Of a stretch of 64,000 bases of DNA, positions 20,971 through 31,489 are shown piece after piece; within the stretch, counting starts at the first letter, position 1, and each line of letters starts with the position of its first letter. The notes below the pieces were generated by a model. That model did not search any database and was not told the DNA's origin. It saw nothing but the letters and a program-made list of their open reading frames with translations. The position numbers and the translations under genes were made by a program. Source of the DNA: Corbicula japonica (lineage: Eukaryota; Mollusca; Bivalvia; Venerida; Cyrenidae); assembly GCA_038501625.1 (NCBI GenBank), contig JAZAYU010000037.1:5270001-5334000 (forward strand). The letters are read 5' to 3'.

Positions 20971-21423
20971 AGGTCGATTTGTTTCTTTTATCCCTTCGTG
21001 TTTTTGCTTATTTGACTCCAGGGACTCTGGACTCGGTAAGGTCATCGAGTAGTCGCCCATTTTGCTTTGCAATGCTATTAACTTCTTATATTTTATATGT
21101 TTGTGTTTTTGTATGCATGGGTGAGTTGGAGTTATTTCTTCAAAACAACTTGTACTTGTTTGTTGATATTAGAACCTGTCGGGGCAAGTGTGAGGTTGGT
21201 GCACCCTAGAACCTGGTGTAAACCCCCAGTGGCAATTTGTTTTGCAAGTGACCGTTCCAAGGCGTTAAACCCAAAGGTTCTCTATGTCGTTAATTGCTTG
21301 TGGGGTCTTATTTGAATTGACATACTAATAACAACATGCTCTCTTTTCCTCTCTTCTTTTTTGCTGCGTGGAGAGGCTGTGTTTTGTGAGTGTGGCGATT
21401 CCTGATATGCATATTTCACTTTT
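20971..21423 (+). mobile_element. Penelope-like copy 3, 3' part and tail
   Basis: Continues copy 3 after the TTAA element and family A. It has TCGATTTGTTTCTTTTATCC, the GGTTGGTGCACCCTAGAACC segment, the CCAGTGGCAATTTGTTTTGC segment, and the terminus TGATATGCATATTTCACTTTTT at 21,423. Confidence 0.7.
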
Positions 21424-21429
21424 TAATAT

Positions 21430-22560
21430 ATTATATCGTATCATTATAACCTGATAGAGCCAAAGCTCAAATTTGAACTTTCTATTTTGCAAAGGAGATT
21501 GCAGTAAATACTTAAGAGGTGCATGATCAGTTCGTACAATTGTTGGCGCATTATGAATGAAATTTTCTAAAGCATATTTTATAGCAAATGCTTCTTTTTC
21601 AAGCATGTTCCATCTCTTAGTGTGTTCCATCTTTTTTGAGTAGACCTCAACCTATGTGACAGATAATGATTTTCTCTGGGACATTAGGAAGACGCCACTG
21701 ATCAGACTCGACTTCCTGAGGTAAAATTGCACTTATGCACGCATCAGACGCATCTGCACAAACAATATTACCTTTGTCTACATCCGACAAATATGGTAAA
21801 TATGGAAAATGATTTTAAACTATCCTTCAGCTGTTCAAAACTGCTACAAAGGAGAGAACAAACTTAACGTAAGCAGGAGCCGAGAGATCTCGTATAACCT
21901 TTATCTTATCGGGATCGGGCTCAATTCCCCGTTCACTAACAACGTAACCAAGGTTATTAGTGTCGGATTTCCGAAAACTACACATTTTGAGTTTTTGCTT
22001 AAGATTGTGCTTTCTGTGTCGGTTAAAAACAGTTTGCAAATGAGCAAGGTGTTCCTCAAGGATGAGACTTATTATCGGTATGTCATCAATATAATAGAAA
22101 GCAAAAGTTGCGCCGCATGATTCTGGCACTTCACCCATAAGTTCTTGGAAAACAGGAACCGCGTTACACAAACCGTTTGGGAGCCGTAGAAAAGTAAATA
22201 AGCCTCGATGGCAACACAACTTTCTTTTTGTCTTCGTCGGCCATCTTTATTTGCCAGTAACCGCTCTTACAATCAAGAGTAGAGAAAATTTGACCCCCTA
22301 ACCCAGTAATGCCAAAATTTCATCAATTTTCGGTAGAGGCCAAGATTATTTCTTGATGACATTATTCAGTTTTCTAAAGTCGACGCAAAACCTTTTACAG
22401 CCATCCTTTTTATCAACTATAACGATAGGAAAACTCCAATGCGATGATGACCGTTCGATAACATTTGCTTCTAACATTTCGTCAATTGCCTTATTAACTT
22501 TAGGCATATTCTTCAAAGGTGTAAGGTCTTAACTTGAAAGGAGATGCATTGCTCGTACCA
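21430..22560 (-). pseudogene. Ty3/gypsy pol fragment (RT plus RNase H), degenerate
   Basis: Read on the minus strand from about 22,560 there are, in order: an RT finger region with FCVDFRKLNN; LDCKSGYWQIKM; LPNGLCNAVPVFQ (21,827-22,219 frame); the catalytic YIDD; and GYVVSERGIEPDPDKIKVI. An RNase H piece (21,460-21,630) follows with MLEKEAFAIKYALENF and VRTDHAPLKYLL. Stops and frame changes separate the blocks, and the stretch between RT and RNase H is shortened. No protease, integrase or LTR was found beside it. It begins right after the tail of Penelope-like copy 3. Identified from family motifs only. Confidence 0.8.
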
Positions 22561-23036
22561 ATTTTCATGACGACAGTATTTGTTTTGTCAGTTTTAGCAA
22601 AACATATCTAAGATTAATGGATTAAGGGGTGTATTAAATGTTCACTATGTGATGGGCAGCCGTCGACTAAACAAAAAGGTAAGCATTACAATCAACTGTA
22701 AATGGATTAATCACCAAGCTTGCAGAGCACTGATAAATAGCATCTTGGTAACCGTTGTTCAGCATTTTGAATATTGTTAAATATAACTGTACTTTGGTGG
22801 TGAAAACTTTTAATTACTGTCGAAAATGAGATGCATGCAATTCTACATCGTCCAATCTATGCTAATATTAGATTTCAATTATTGGATACCCTATCTACAA
22901 ATTTTTAATGTCAAATCATGTCAGATTTAGAGACATTTATTAACATTTTTACCAAAGAGATTTTGATGTATTTGTCAGCCAAAACCTGCTATAATATTCT
23001 CCAAGAAAGGAGAAAACACTTATATAAATGATTATT
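22561..23036. other. No gene seen
   Basis: AT-rich. The segment near 22,690-22,710 (AACTGTAAATGGATTAATCACCAAGCTTGCAG, minus strand reading) may be further decayed Penelope-like DNA, but I cannot support it. Confidence 0.3.
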
Positions 23037-24148
23037 TAGGGATGGAAACGAGTAATCGAGTAACCGAGTACTCGATCGATCGTCCTAGTATCAAGTACTA
23101 AATCTTCTACTCGAGTACTCGGATGAAAAATAAATTTTTAAATTAAAATGAAATCCAGTTTTGTTCCAGATTAGATATTAGATGTTACAAAATTGGAAAA
23201 GTGCCGATAAGGCATACTTTGCTTCACATTCGGTCACCACAGATGACAAAATTAACGTCTTGAAATTTTTGTGAGATTTCAAAATGTCAAATAAAGGTCC
23301 CAGTTTGCACTTGTCACTTATATCAATTAGCAATGTTTTATTAGCACAGATATTTTGCTTGACGCTACCAGAATGAAAATTACAAAATCGGAACCTTCCA
23401 CTATAATCATTGATAGTTAATGTGTGCTTACTAAGAACATCTTAACTTTTTGATTGGTGAATGACGCGAACCAAAATATGAATATTATTGAATGAAACAG
23501 TAGAAAGGCGGTAATGTTCAGTATCACATTCTTAAGAAGATACTTGAAAAGTAAACATCGAACTGAAACACCCGCATAACATCAACAACATGCCTGCGTG
23601 GAGTTACTTCAAACGGGTAGCAGACGGAAAGTTAAAATGTCCACTTTGTAGTTCAGAATTAGCTTACAATCGAGAACTACCGTGTGAGGTTGAAATATGA
23701 CTCTAAGAGAACCCGAAAAGCGGACAGACAGTCCCGAGAAAAGATGATTGGGTTTCAGTTTCGTTTTTGTTAAATTCGATTTATTGATTTGATGGTTTTA
23801 CGGCATGATATTATTTGTCCACCGTAAACCTGTAAAATTCTTCTTGCCAACACGGCACAAACTTGGACACTTATATTTATTTCTTTTAACAATAAATTAA
23901 AAAACAACACATAAACAAAAATTAAAACTTAATTTTCTTGTTTATATGTAACTTTAACTAATATGGAATATGCGGTACATAAATTCAGAGTATCTTAAAG
24001 AACATTCATAATTTAACAGAAAATCAACATTCATTTGATCTCTTCCAATATCGATTATAATCTTTATATTCTTTCGGGTACTCGAGTACTCGATTGGAAG
24101 ATTGTCCTAGTACTCGAGTACCAATTTTACTTATCGTTGCCATCGCTA
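23037..24148. mobile_element. hAT-like element, internally deleted
   Basis: The left end TAGGGATGGAAACGAGTAA and the right end (reverse complement TAGCGATGGCAACGATAAG) form imperfect inverted repeats. Several ACTCGAGTACTCG palindromic motifs lie next to both ends. The 8-bp flanks (TGATTATT and GTTTTATT) agree only partly. A short BED-finger frame inside supports hAT origin. The element is 1,112 bp, too short for a full transposase. Confidence 0.6.
23590..23700 (+). pseudogene. BED-type zinc finger remnant of a hAT transposase
   Basis: A 36-codon frame from ATG at 23,590 to TGA at 23,698-23,700 reads MPAWSYFKRVADGKLKCPLC. It shows the W-x-[YF]-F...C-x2-C start of a BED finger. The expected His pair after the cysteines is missing because the frame ends. 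This is the N-terminal domain with which many hAT transposases begin. Confidence 0.5.
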
Positions 24149-25299
24149 GTTTTATTACAACTGTAAATATGTAGAGCTGTATATAAGAATAATTTAATAA
24201 TAGGACAATTTTTTTAGTGTTTTATAATTTTGCCAACAGAACTGATATATGTTGTACTATGAGTACATTATTGTTTAAAGATCCATATATGTCTTAATCA
24301 AGGTGCATTTATTTAGTTATAGCATAGAATGTTTTTCAGTGTTTTAGATGTAAAGCTACTGTATTTTTTAGTATGAAATAGTCTCTTATAAATCTACCAT
24401 GATTTGTCACATGCATGTACTATTACATTTATATAATTTCATATAAACTATATGTAATGTGAATGAGACTTTAATAAAATAATTGAATTGAATATATTTT
24501 TCTTGCTGATCATCTATATTGCGTGTAAGTTGTTTAACAATATCGTTTTCTTTTTTTTCCGAGCAATACTTTCTCTAATGCCTGCTTTAATAAATTCCCG
24601 TAAAATATTTGGAATGGTTTCCGAGTTGAGTCTTACAATTTGTTCCATTTTATACTTAATTATGATTTGATATTCAATATCAAGAATAATTGAGTTATTT
24701 AAAATAGCGCTGACCTCTAGGTTGAGTTGATAGATCTATCGAAAAGTAAACACTGGAATGGTCAGATCGAATTCATGTACTTATCATACAATCAATAATT
24801 CTGTTTATTTAATTTGCGGATATATGGAAATAATCGAGTCTGCAAAAATGGGTGGTTTGTGTTTGTGTCACGTATATTGTTTCCCTTTCTTGATTTTTAT
24901 GCGCCAAATATCGTTTACGTCAAAAGCTTTCTAAGTTTTTGTATTTGTGACCTACTCTTTTTTTACTTCCATTTTTCTTATCTTTATCAATGTCAATTGC
25001 TGTTTAAATAATATAGAATAATTACAATAATGAATGATTTTTCAATAGCACTATTTCACTTTCATTTATTTCTACAGTTAGATACATTAACCTTCAATAA
25101 GTACTTCACGTAAAGTCACTTTGACCGTATTGTTTAATAAAATGCCAATGCATAAACTACTGTTTGTGCTATTAGTACTAATATACACTTGTGAAACCCA
25201 TTCTATTTCCCAAATTCAAAAATTGGTGATTTCCCTGCCCTACAGATTTGGATATTGTTCAATCACCTCAACGACATCCTTCCTGCTTTTTAAATTTTG
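24149..25299. other. No gene seen
   Basis: AT-rich, with TTTAATAAAATAATTGAATTGAAT near 24,470 and small Phe-rich frames that reflect composition. If the fibronectin-III exon at 25,702 belongs to a gene running on the plus strand, this stretch could be intron or 5' flank. Confidence 0.35.
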
Positions 25300-25692
25300 A
25301 CGTGGGCGTTGAATTAATTTGCTGAGATTCCCTTTTAGTCTGTTTAGTTCCGCTTATTGTTTTCTCGTTAAGAGTAAACTCATTCTTTTATCAGGGAACC
25401 CTACGCCGCTACACATGGAATGGTATAAATCTGAAAATATCGCATTCAACGTTCCATGTTCACCGCCATATGCAGAGCGTCGTTTCGGATGGATGAAAAT
25501 TGTACTTTGTTTTGGTGTAAATATTGAGTTGCGCTCAACCCAGGGCTAAGCGGCGTGGGCAGTGATATGCATTTCCATTACTGAACATGGACAGGCTCTA
25601 TGAAACCGAGCCTGCAATATTCTCATATTTATCGTGGTCGGTGGCTTTCAAAGTTCCATTTTCATCTAACGGTAATTTTAATGTTAACATTT
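25300..25692 (-). mobile_element. Family A repeat copy 3 (reverse orientation)
   Basis: The reverse complement starts TTAGATGAAAATGGAACTTTG, then has GGCTCGGTTTCATAGAGCCT, CCGCTTAGCCCTGGGTTGAG, TGCATATGGCGGTGAACATG and AAGCGGAACTAAACAGA. It ends about 10 bp before the putative splice-acceptor region of the fibronectin-III exon. Confidence 0.65.
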
Positions 25693-25701
25693 ATTTATCA
25701 G

Positions 25702-26134
25702 TTTAAGGAAAAGCCTGGAAAACCATTTGCAGTTGGAACGACGCAAACAAATCACTTAACGATTGCATGGGATTCTACGAGTGATAACCCACAAATGAGA
25801 TACCAAGTGCGATATAAGAATGTGATTAAGGACAAACAATGGAAATTTTATCCAAACTATCTGAATAAAACACGCTTGAAACTAGAGGGGCTAGAACCCG
25901 GATCCAAATTTGTCTTTCAAGTCCGGATGATATCAGAAAATGACGACGAAAGCCCATATAGCGACACCAGCGACGAAATAGAAACATCGTCAGTACCAGA
26001 CTCCTTACTTTGTGGTTCTGATTCTTTCAAGGAAAGTATGAGACAGAAAAGTGAGATTAAAGAAAGACATTTACCATTTGACGAAGTCAAAAGTGCCAGA
26101 AACGAAAGGAGTAAAACAAGAAAATTTGAGATAG
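25702..26134 (+). CDS. Exon with fibronectin type III domain (host gene)
   Basis: The exon follows TTTATTTATCAG (acceptor) and ends at ATAG|GTAAGAATT (donor). Residues 4-100 or so form a fibronectin-III fold: KPGKPFAVGTTQTNHLTIAW, the YQVRYKN strand, and LEGLEPGSKFVFQVRMISEN with the typical L-x-P-x(2)-x-[YF]-x-[FV]-x-V-R pattern. A charged linker rich in Lys, Glu and Arg follows. The exon is 433 bp, starts in phase 0 and ends in phase 1, matching the start of the P-loop exon at 27,303. No signal peptide or membrane segment was seen. Fibronectin-III next to a GTPase domain suits a cytosolic adaptor/GTPase family expanded in molluscs (inference). Upstream exons were not identified. Confidence 0.7.
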
Positions 26135-27302
26135 GTAAGAATTCACAATTTATAAATATATTTGATCCATTAGAATATTACTCATCCATGTAATACATCT
26201 ATATAGAGATTATGTTAGACGCTTCATTTAATAAATTAATGAAATTAAAAACCATTGTTATCTTAAACGATATAGAACGCGAGCTATGTCGAGATTTATT
26301 TTACCAATTAAGATACCGAGTTTAATATTTTCCGTAAAAAAAGAAGAAATTGTCAATTTCTTTGATCACAGAACTTCACAAATGGAACGAATTCAATTTA
26401 TTGCCCCGATTTCATTCGAATAGATATGAAATATTCTATGAATCAAAATCTATAGTATAGTAGCACCAGACCGGCGACGGGCGTCAATGCAAATAAATGT
26501 GTTGCCCTCACAAAATTCCGTTGTGTTCAGCTTTTAAAATTTAAAAATGCAGCTGATTAAGAAGTTGTTATGTTTTTCCTACTAAACAGGTGTACTTTTA
26601 AAACAAAACAAATAATTTAGAACAATACTTCAGTTGCTTAACCCCATATTGCATGAAATGCATTTTCAGCAACTCTCGTCAAACTCTTCCAAAGATAACT
26701 ATAACAAGATTAAACCTTAAATAAAAGACAGTTATTGACAAATGATCACAAACAACGAGTGAATTTAATTCCTAATCGTTTAAACTGGTATATATGTCAC
26801 AAAACATTTCCATACTCAGGACGAAAAAATCGAAATATAATATTTTTATTTTGCTAAACCCTGTCGGTATTGATGAAAGGACAAAATAGCTTTTACACAC
26901 CAAGTTTAAATTAACAATCTGATTTCCTCTTTCCGTAATCAAGTGCAATTTTAAAATTGGTATTGAAATTTTATTTAATGAACAACAAAATAAAATATAT
27001 TTTTTGTACAATTACCCGCATTTTCATTTGACCAATCATCGTTTTATATTGCTATTGTTCATTTGAAATCTTACATAATGGATAAAATAAGGTAGCTGTT
27101 TTTCTTAACTTTCTTAATTAGGGTCACGATTGGAAGTTTCAATGTTCTGAACATAAGGATATTTATAATAATAATAAATAAAATAATTATAACAATAAAA
27201 TTCCCTTTACTAATAATGCAAAAAGGAGACTAACAGCACTCCAATTACGAAAATCATAATAATGCCAATTAATCGTAATACCCGTTTTGATTTTACTTGC
27301 AG
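26135..27302 (+). other. Intron between fibronectin-III and P-loop exons
   Basis: Starts GTAAGAATT and ends TTTTACTTGCAG, preceded by a T-rich tract. It is 1,168 bp and AT-rich. I recognised no element inside it. Confidence 0.6.
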
Positions 27303-27487
27303 GAAAGAAAAAAAAATATCCGGTCGAAGAGAAGACAATAATATTTCTTGGTCCAACAGGGGCTGGAAAATCTACAATGATTGACGCACTTATAAACTAT
27401 ATCTTTAACGTTGAGTGGACGCAGAAGTACAGGATTACAGTGAAAAACCTCCTAGAAGAAGAAGAGAAAGCGCAAATTTCAAATCAA
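27303..27487 (+). CDS. Exon with P-loop (G1) of a GTPase-like domain
   Basis: After TTTTACTTGCAG the exon supplies GA to complete the split Gly codon left by the previous exon. It then encodes KKKKYPVEEKTIIFLG followed by GPTGAGKSTMIDALINYIF, a Walker A/G1 motif on a beta strand. VEWTQKYRITVKNL and EEEEKAQISNQ follow, ending at CAA|GTATGTTTT in phase 0. The length is 185 bp. The style resembles septin/AIG1-like P-loop proteins of invertebrates that continue with a G3 DTPG motif. No such downstream exon was found in the next kilobases. The gene is therefore either split by a long intron or truncated. Its exact function is unknown. Confidence 0.7.
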
Positions 27488-27840
27488 GTATGTTTTTTAC
27501 TAGATATATGAATAGTAATGGTAAAAGTTTATGTTAAAGAACTATAAAACGTTAAAAGTGGGGTATAAATTGAGCCTGCAAACAGGAATTTCTTTCATTG
27601 ACAATTGCTGCCGGCTTGAACTCCATTCAATATTTCAGCTATTTGACAGTTGTGTAAATTGTTTGTCTGTCTCAAATGAAGATCTGCAAAATAAGGTTTT
27701 CATAAAACATAATCTCTATATATACTTATTGCATTTGAATATGCGGAGATTTTAATATCGTGTGTTTTAAAGGATTTTCCTTTTATGTACAAGTTGTTGC
27801 ATTTATTACTGAAGCAGACCTGAAGCAGTCAGTTTTAAAC

Positions 27841-27904
<64 letters not shown>

Positions 27905-28951
27905 ATAATCATGCAATGTGAGTAACCTGTAAAATGCATCGATTTCTATGTCAATAAAAAACTTCAAAAATAACAATTAATATGAGTGTTTTCTGTCGTT
28001 CTATAAGCCATATATAAAAAGTACGTCTTAGCTATTCTCAATTTCTGCGTCATTCGGAAACCTGTCAAGCAGGTTCATATTTCTATTTCATATGTATTTA
28101 CTTAACCCACAATATCATATTTCGGTTCAAATGTACAGAAGTATACAGTATATTCTTTTTTTTCACAAAAAGTATAGAAGCACCTTGCGCGTCCATATCA
28201 CATTCTACCTAACAACTTGATTATTTAATCGGTAAGTAAATTAGCGTAAAAACTAACTAAAAAGTAAAAGTCAATGTATTAGAATCCATCCCACCCCAAA
28301 CAGACATAATAATTGAGAGCAAATGCTATTTTAACTAAGCAGAATTATATAATTTCTAAATTCCATCTATGCTGAAAATATTTACAAACGGGTAGGGTGA
28401 AAAGAAAATGTAAATTTAATAAAATAGAGCATTTTAAAAAATGATTAATTTTTGTGTTAAACTTTGATCTATTCAGAGTTTATTATTAACGCTCACCATG
28501 CACTGTGCTGCAATAGAACATCATTGAAAAAAACAACAACATATGGTCCCGAGCGCGTTTACAGTTTACACTAAAGCCCACTTTTGTGGACAGTGAACAA
28601 TGATTTATTATGTGACGTCGATGAGCATCCATGTTTGCTACGAGCTGTTGTTAAAACTCCTGCCGCCATTTGCTTTGTAAGTCCATGCGACAGTTCGAAA
28701 AGCTTTTCATGTCGATTCAATGCTTGAAGGACTGACGATATTTAAATATTAAAATGAGCTTCACTTAACTACGATTCGGATAAACCAAACAGCTCCTTTA
28801 CGTCGGCTAAAAATGAGCTTCATAAAACAATTCCTGGTTTCCGTTTCCATTTCATATTTCTCGAAATTTCTCGTTTTTTAAATAGATACATGTTTTTAGA
28901 AAGCAACATAGCGCAAATAATTTCACAGTGAAATACACTAATTAGCTTCTG

Positions 28952-28960
<9 letters not shown>
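27488..28960. other. No exon recognised; microsatellite inside
   Basis: If the gene at 25,702-27,487 is intact, this is intron. I searched by eye for a G3 (DxxG) continuation and did not find it. A perfect (CT)n run of about 58 bp occupies 27,845-27,903. Confidence 0.4.
27845..27903. repeat. (CT)n microsatellite
   Basis: Perfect TC dinucleotide run of about 58 bp. Confidence 0.95.
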
Positions 28961-28982
<22 letters not shown>

Positions 28983-28987
28983 TGAGA

Positions 28988-29024
<37 letters not shown>

Positions 29025-29029
29025 AGAGA

Positions 29030-29072
<43 letters not shown>

Positions 29073-29865
29073 AGCTGAGGGGTCCGCAAAACTGAGGACG
29101 GTCCCGTATTTATTTTGAATACGGACGAGAAGGTTCTTACCAAAGTTAAGATACAAACAGGATAATACGATGGTATTTCCTTTTCCTGTGATGGATTAGG
29201 AGGGTTCGGTGTAGGTAGAATGTGACATGCAAGATTAAAGAGTTGGAAAAATTGTGTTGCTTTTATTTCGGAGAAGGATAACAATTTTTACTGTAATGAC
29301 CGCTTTCAGATGACATTTTTGGAAAATCCAATATAAAATTTTAAACTCTAGAGGAATTTTGCAGTCAAAATTAAAATTTACTGTAATTCATCGACTGTTC
29401 AGACATCGAGCATTATTGCTTCATTTGCGCAAAGAGAATACTATAGTTAAATATTAAAGGTTTGATAACATCATGTGAACAAACTGCTTTTAATAGCCTG
29501 TGCAATTTTCATGTTTTATGTAAACGTGACAATTTCTGTTGAAATGATATGTAAATTTAAACTCCAGTGATTTCAATGCAAATGATTTTATAATGTTCTC
29601 AAACTGGTGACAATGTCGTTTGGTTGAAGGGTTTCAATGATGATATGCGTGATCAAGTTAAAATGTAAGATACACTAAGACACACAATAACATCCGTTTG
29701 GTATTTTAGCCATTTCTTTTCTTTCATTGTAAATTTCTCTTTAATTTACTAAATCTGTTAAGCTTAAACTACAAAATATAAATCGTGAGTTTTAGAACTG
29801 CTGTGATTTGTGTACAGGTGTTAGGTAGAATATAGCATTTTGCACCAAAAATATTGAACGTTCTG
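28961..29865 (-). repeat. Left copy of a ~0.9-kb inverted repeat ending in (CT)n
   Basis: Read on the minus strand this follows 39,128-39,983 closely, from GAACGTTCAATAT through AACACCTGTAC, TAATCTTGCATGTCACATTC and GGTAAGAACCTTCTCGTCC into a polypyrimidine tract. The (GA)n part (28,961-29,066) is the tract on this strand. Similarity begins and ends at the same points in both copies, so it is a unit. The SLSLSLSL-type open frames here are translations of the microsatellite, not proteins. Confidence 0.7.
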
Positions 29866-30057
29866 ACAGGGTCATGCATCCGTTGTCAGTGAGCAAATTG
29901 ATGGTAAACCTCCCTAGTTCGCATGTGCATTCTACTTTATCAACTTTTAAAAATTCGTCTGGCATAACCTATAACAGCTTTGTTTTATTATGTGGGCAAT
30001 GTTAAATGTGGTTTTATAAACATTTTACCGATGTGTACCGGTTTTAGACGTGTGAAG

Positions 30058-30180
30058 TTAGCGGCCTGGCGGCCTAGCGGCCTGGCGGCGTGAAGTTAGC
30101 AGCCTGGCGGCCTAGCGGCCTGGCGGGGTGAAGTTAGCGGCCTGGCGGCGTGAAGTTAGCGGCCTAGCGGCGTGAAGATG
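30058..30180 (+). repeat. Left outer tandem block of GGCCTAGC/GGCCTGGC modules
   Basis: Octamers GGCCTGGC and GGCCTAGC alternate in blocks separated by GTGAAGTTAGC, in four uneven units. The mirror block is at 35,249-35,432. Confidence 0.85.
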
Positions 30181-30423
30181 GCTGAATTTATCGCAATTAA
30201 CGTTGATCTTAAAAACTGATTGAAATCCATTTTTACAGATATAATGTAAATTGCAGGGGTGTATAAGAAAGTTATCGACATGATTTAGCTTTTATTTTTT
30301 AAATCAAAGTTCTAGCTTATCTGCAGAGACGACTCGTAATCTATTTGTACATTCACTTCCATGTACTCTTTGTAAATTACATTTCAGTTGATGATAAAGA
30401 ACTAAGTTTGATTGTTTAACTTT

Positions 30424-31445
30424 TCGAAGCCTGGCGGCCTAGCGGCCTAAACTTAATATTTATCATAATTTATGTTTATCTTTAAAACGGCTTGAAATCG
30501 ATTTTTACAGCATGCAATGTACATTTCAGGGATGATTAAGTAAAATATCAACAAAAACTAGCTTTGAATTTTTTTTAAGTTTTCGAAGCCTGGCGTCCTA
30601 GCGGCCTAGCGGCCTAACGGCCTAAACTTAATATTTATCATAATTTATGTTTATCTTTAAAACGGCTTGAAATCGATTTTTACAGCATGCAATGTACATT
30701 TCAGGGATGATTAAGTAAAATATCAACAAAAACTAGCTTTGATTTTTTTTAAGTTTTCGAAGCCTGGCGGCCTAGCGGCCAGGCGGCCTAAACTTAATAT
30801 TTATCATAATTTATGTTTATCTTTAAAACGGCTTGAAATCGATTTTTACAGCATGCAATGTACATTTCAGGGATGATTAAGTAAAATATCAACAAAAACT
30901 AGCTTTGAAATTTTTTTTAAGTTTTCGAAGCCTGGTGGCCTAGCGGCCTAAACTTAATATTTACCATAATTTATCTTTAAAACGGCTTGAAATCGATTTT
31001 TACAGCATGCAATGTACATTTCAGGGATGATTAAGTAAAATATCAACAAAAACTAGCTTTGATTTTTTTTAAGTTTTCGAAGCCTGGCGGCCTAGCGGCC
31101 CGGCGGCCTGACGGCCTAAACTTAATATTTATCATAATTTATGTTTATCTTTAAAACGGCTTGAAATCGATTTTTACAGCATGCAATGTACATTTCAGGG
31201 ATGATTAAGTAAAATATCAACAAAAACTAGCTTTGATTTTTTTTAAGTTTTCGAAGCCTGGCGGCCTAGCGGCCTAGCGGCCAGGCGGCCTAAACTTAAT
31301 ATTTATCATAATTTATGTGTATCTTTAAAACGGCTTGAAATTTATTTTTACAGCATGCAATGTACATTTCAGGGATGATTAAGTAAGATAACAACAAAAA
31401 CTAGCTTTGAATTTTTTAAGTTTTCGAAGCCTGGCGGCCTTTTTG
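30424..31445 (+). repeat. Left-arm array of ~165-bp units
   Basis: The junction CGAAGCCTGG recurs at about 30,424, 30,593, 30,758, 30,926, 31,078, 31,252 and 31,424. Each unit has one to four GGCCTAGC-type octamers, then AAACTTAATATTTATCATAA, TTTACAGCATGCAATGTACA, and TTTTTTAAGTTTTCGAAGCC. Unit lengths of 152-174 bp mainly reflect the octamer number. Confidence 0.9.
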
Positions 31446-31489
31446 ATTCTTTGAAATTCGATTTTATGCATGTTTTGAATGTCCAGCAG

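Noticed and set aside
25319..25549. 76-codon frame as an upstream exon of the fibronectin-III gene
   Set aside because: It lies within the reversed family A repeat, so the frame is incidental.
28820..29284. Open frames with long Ser-Leu runs (also Arg-Glu runs at 39,828-40,043)
   Set aside because: They are translations of (CT)n and (GA)n microsatellites.
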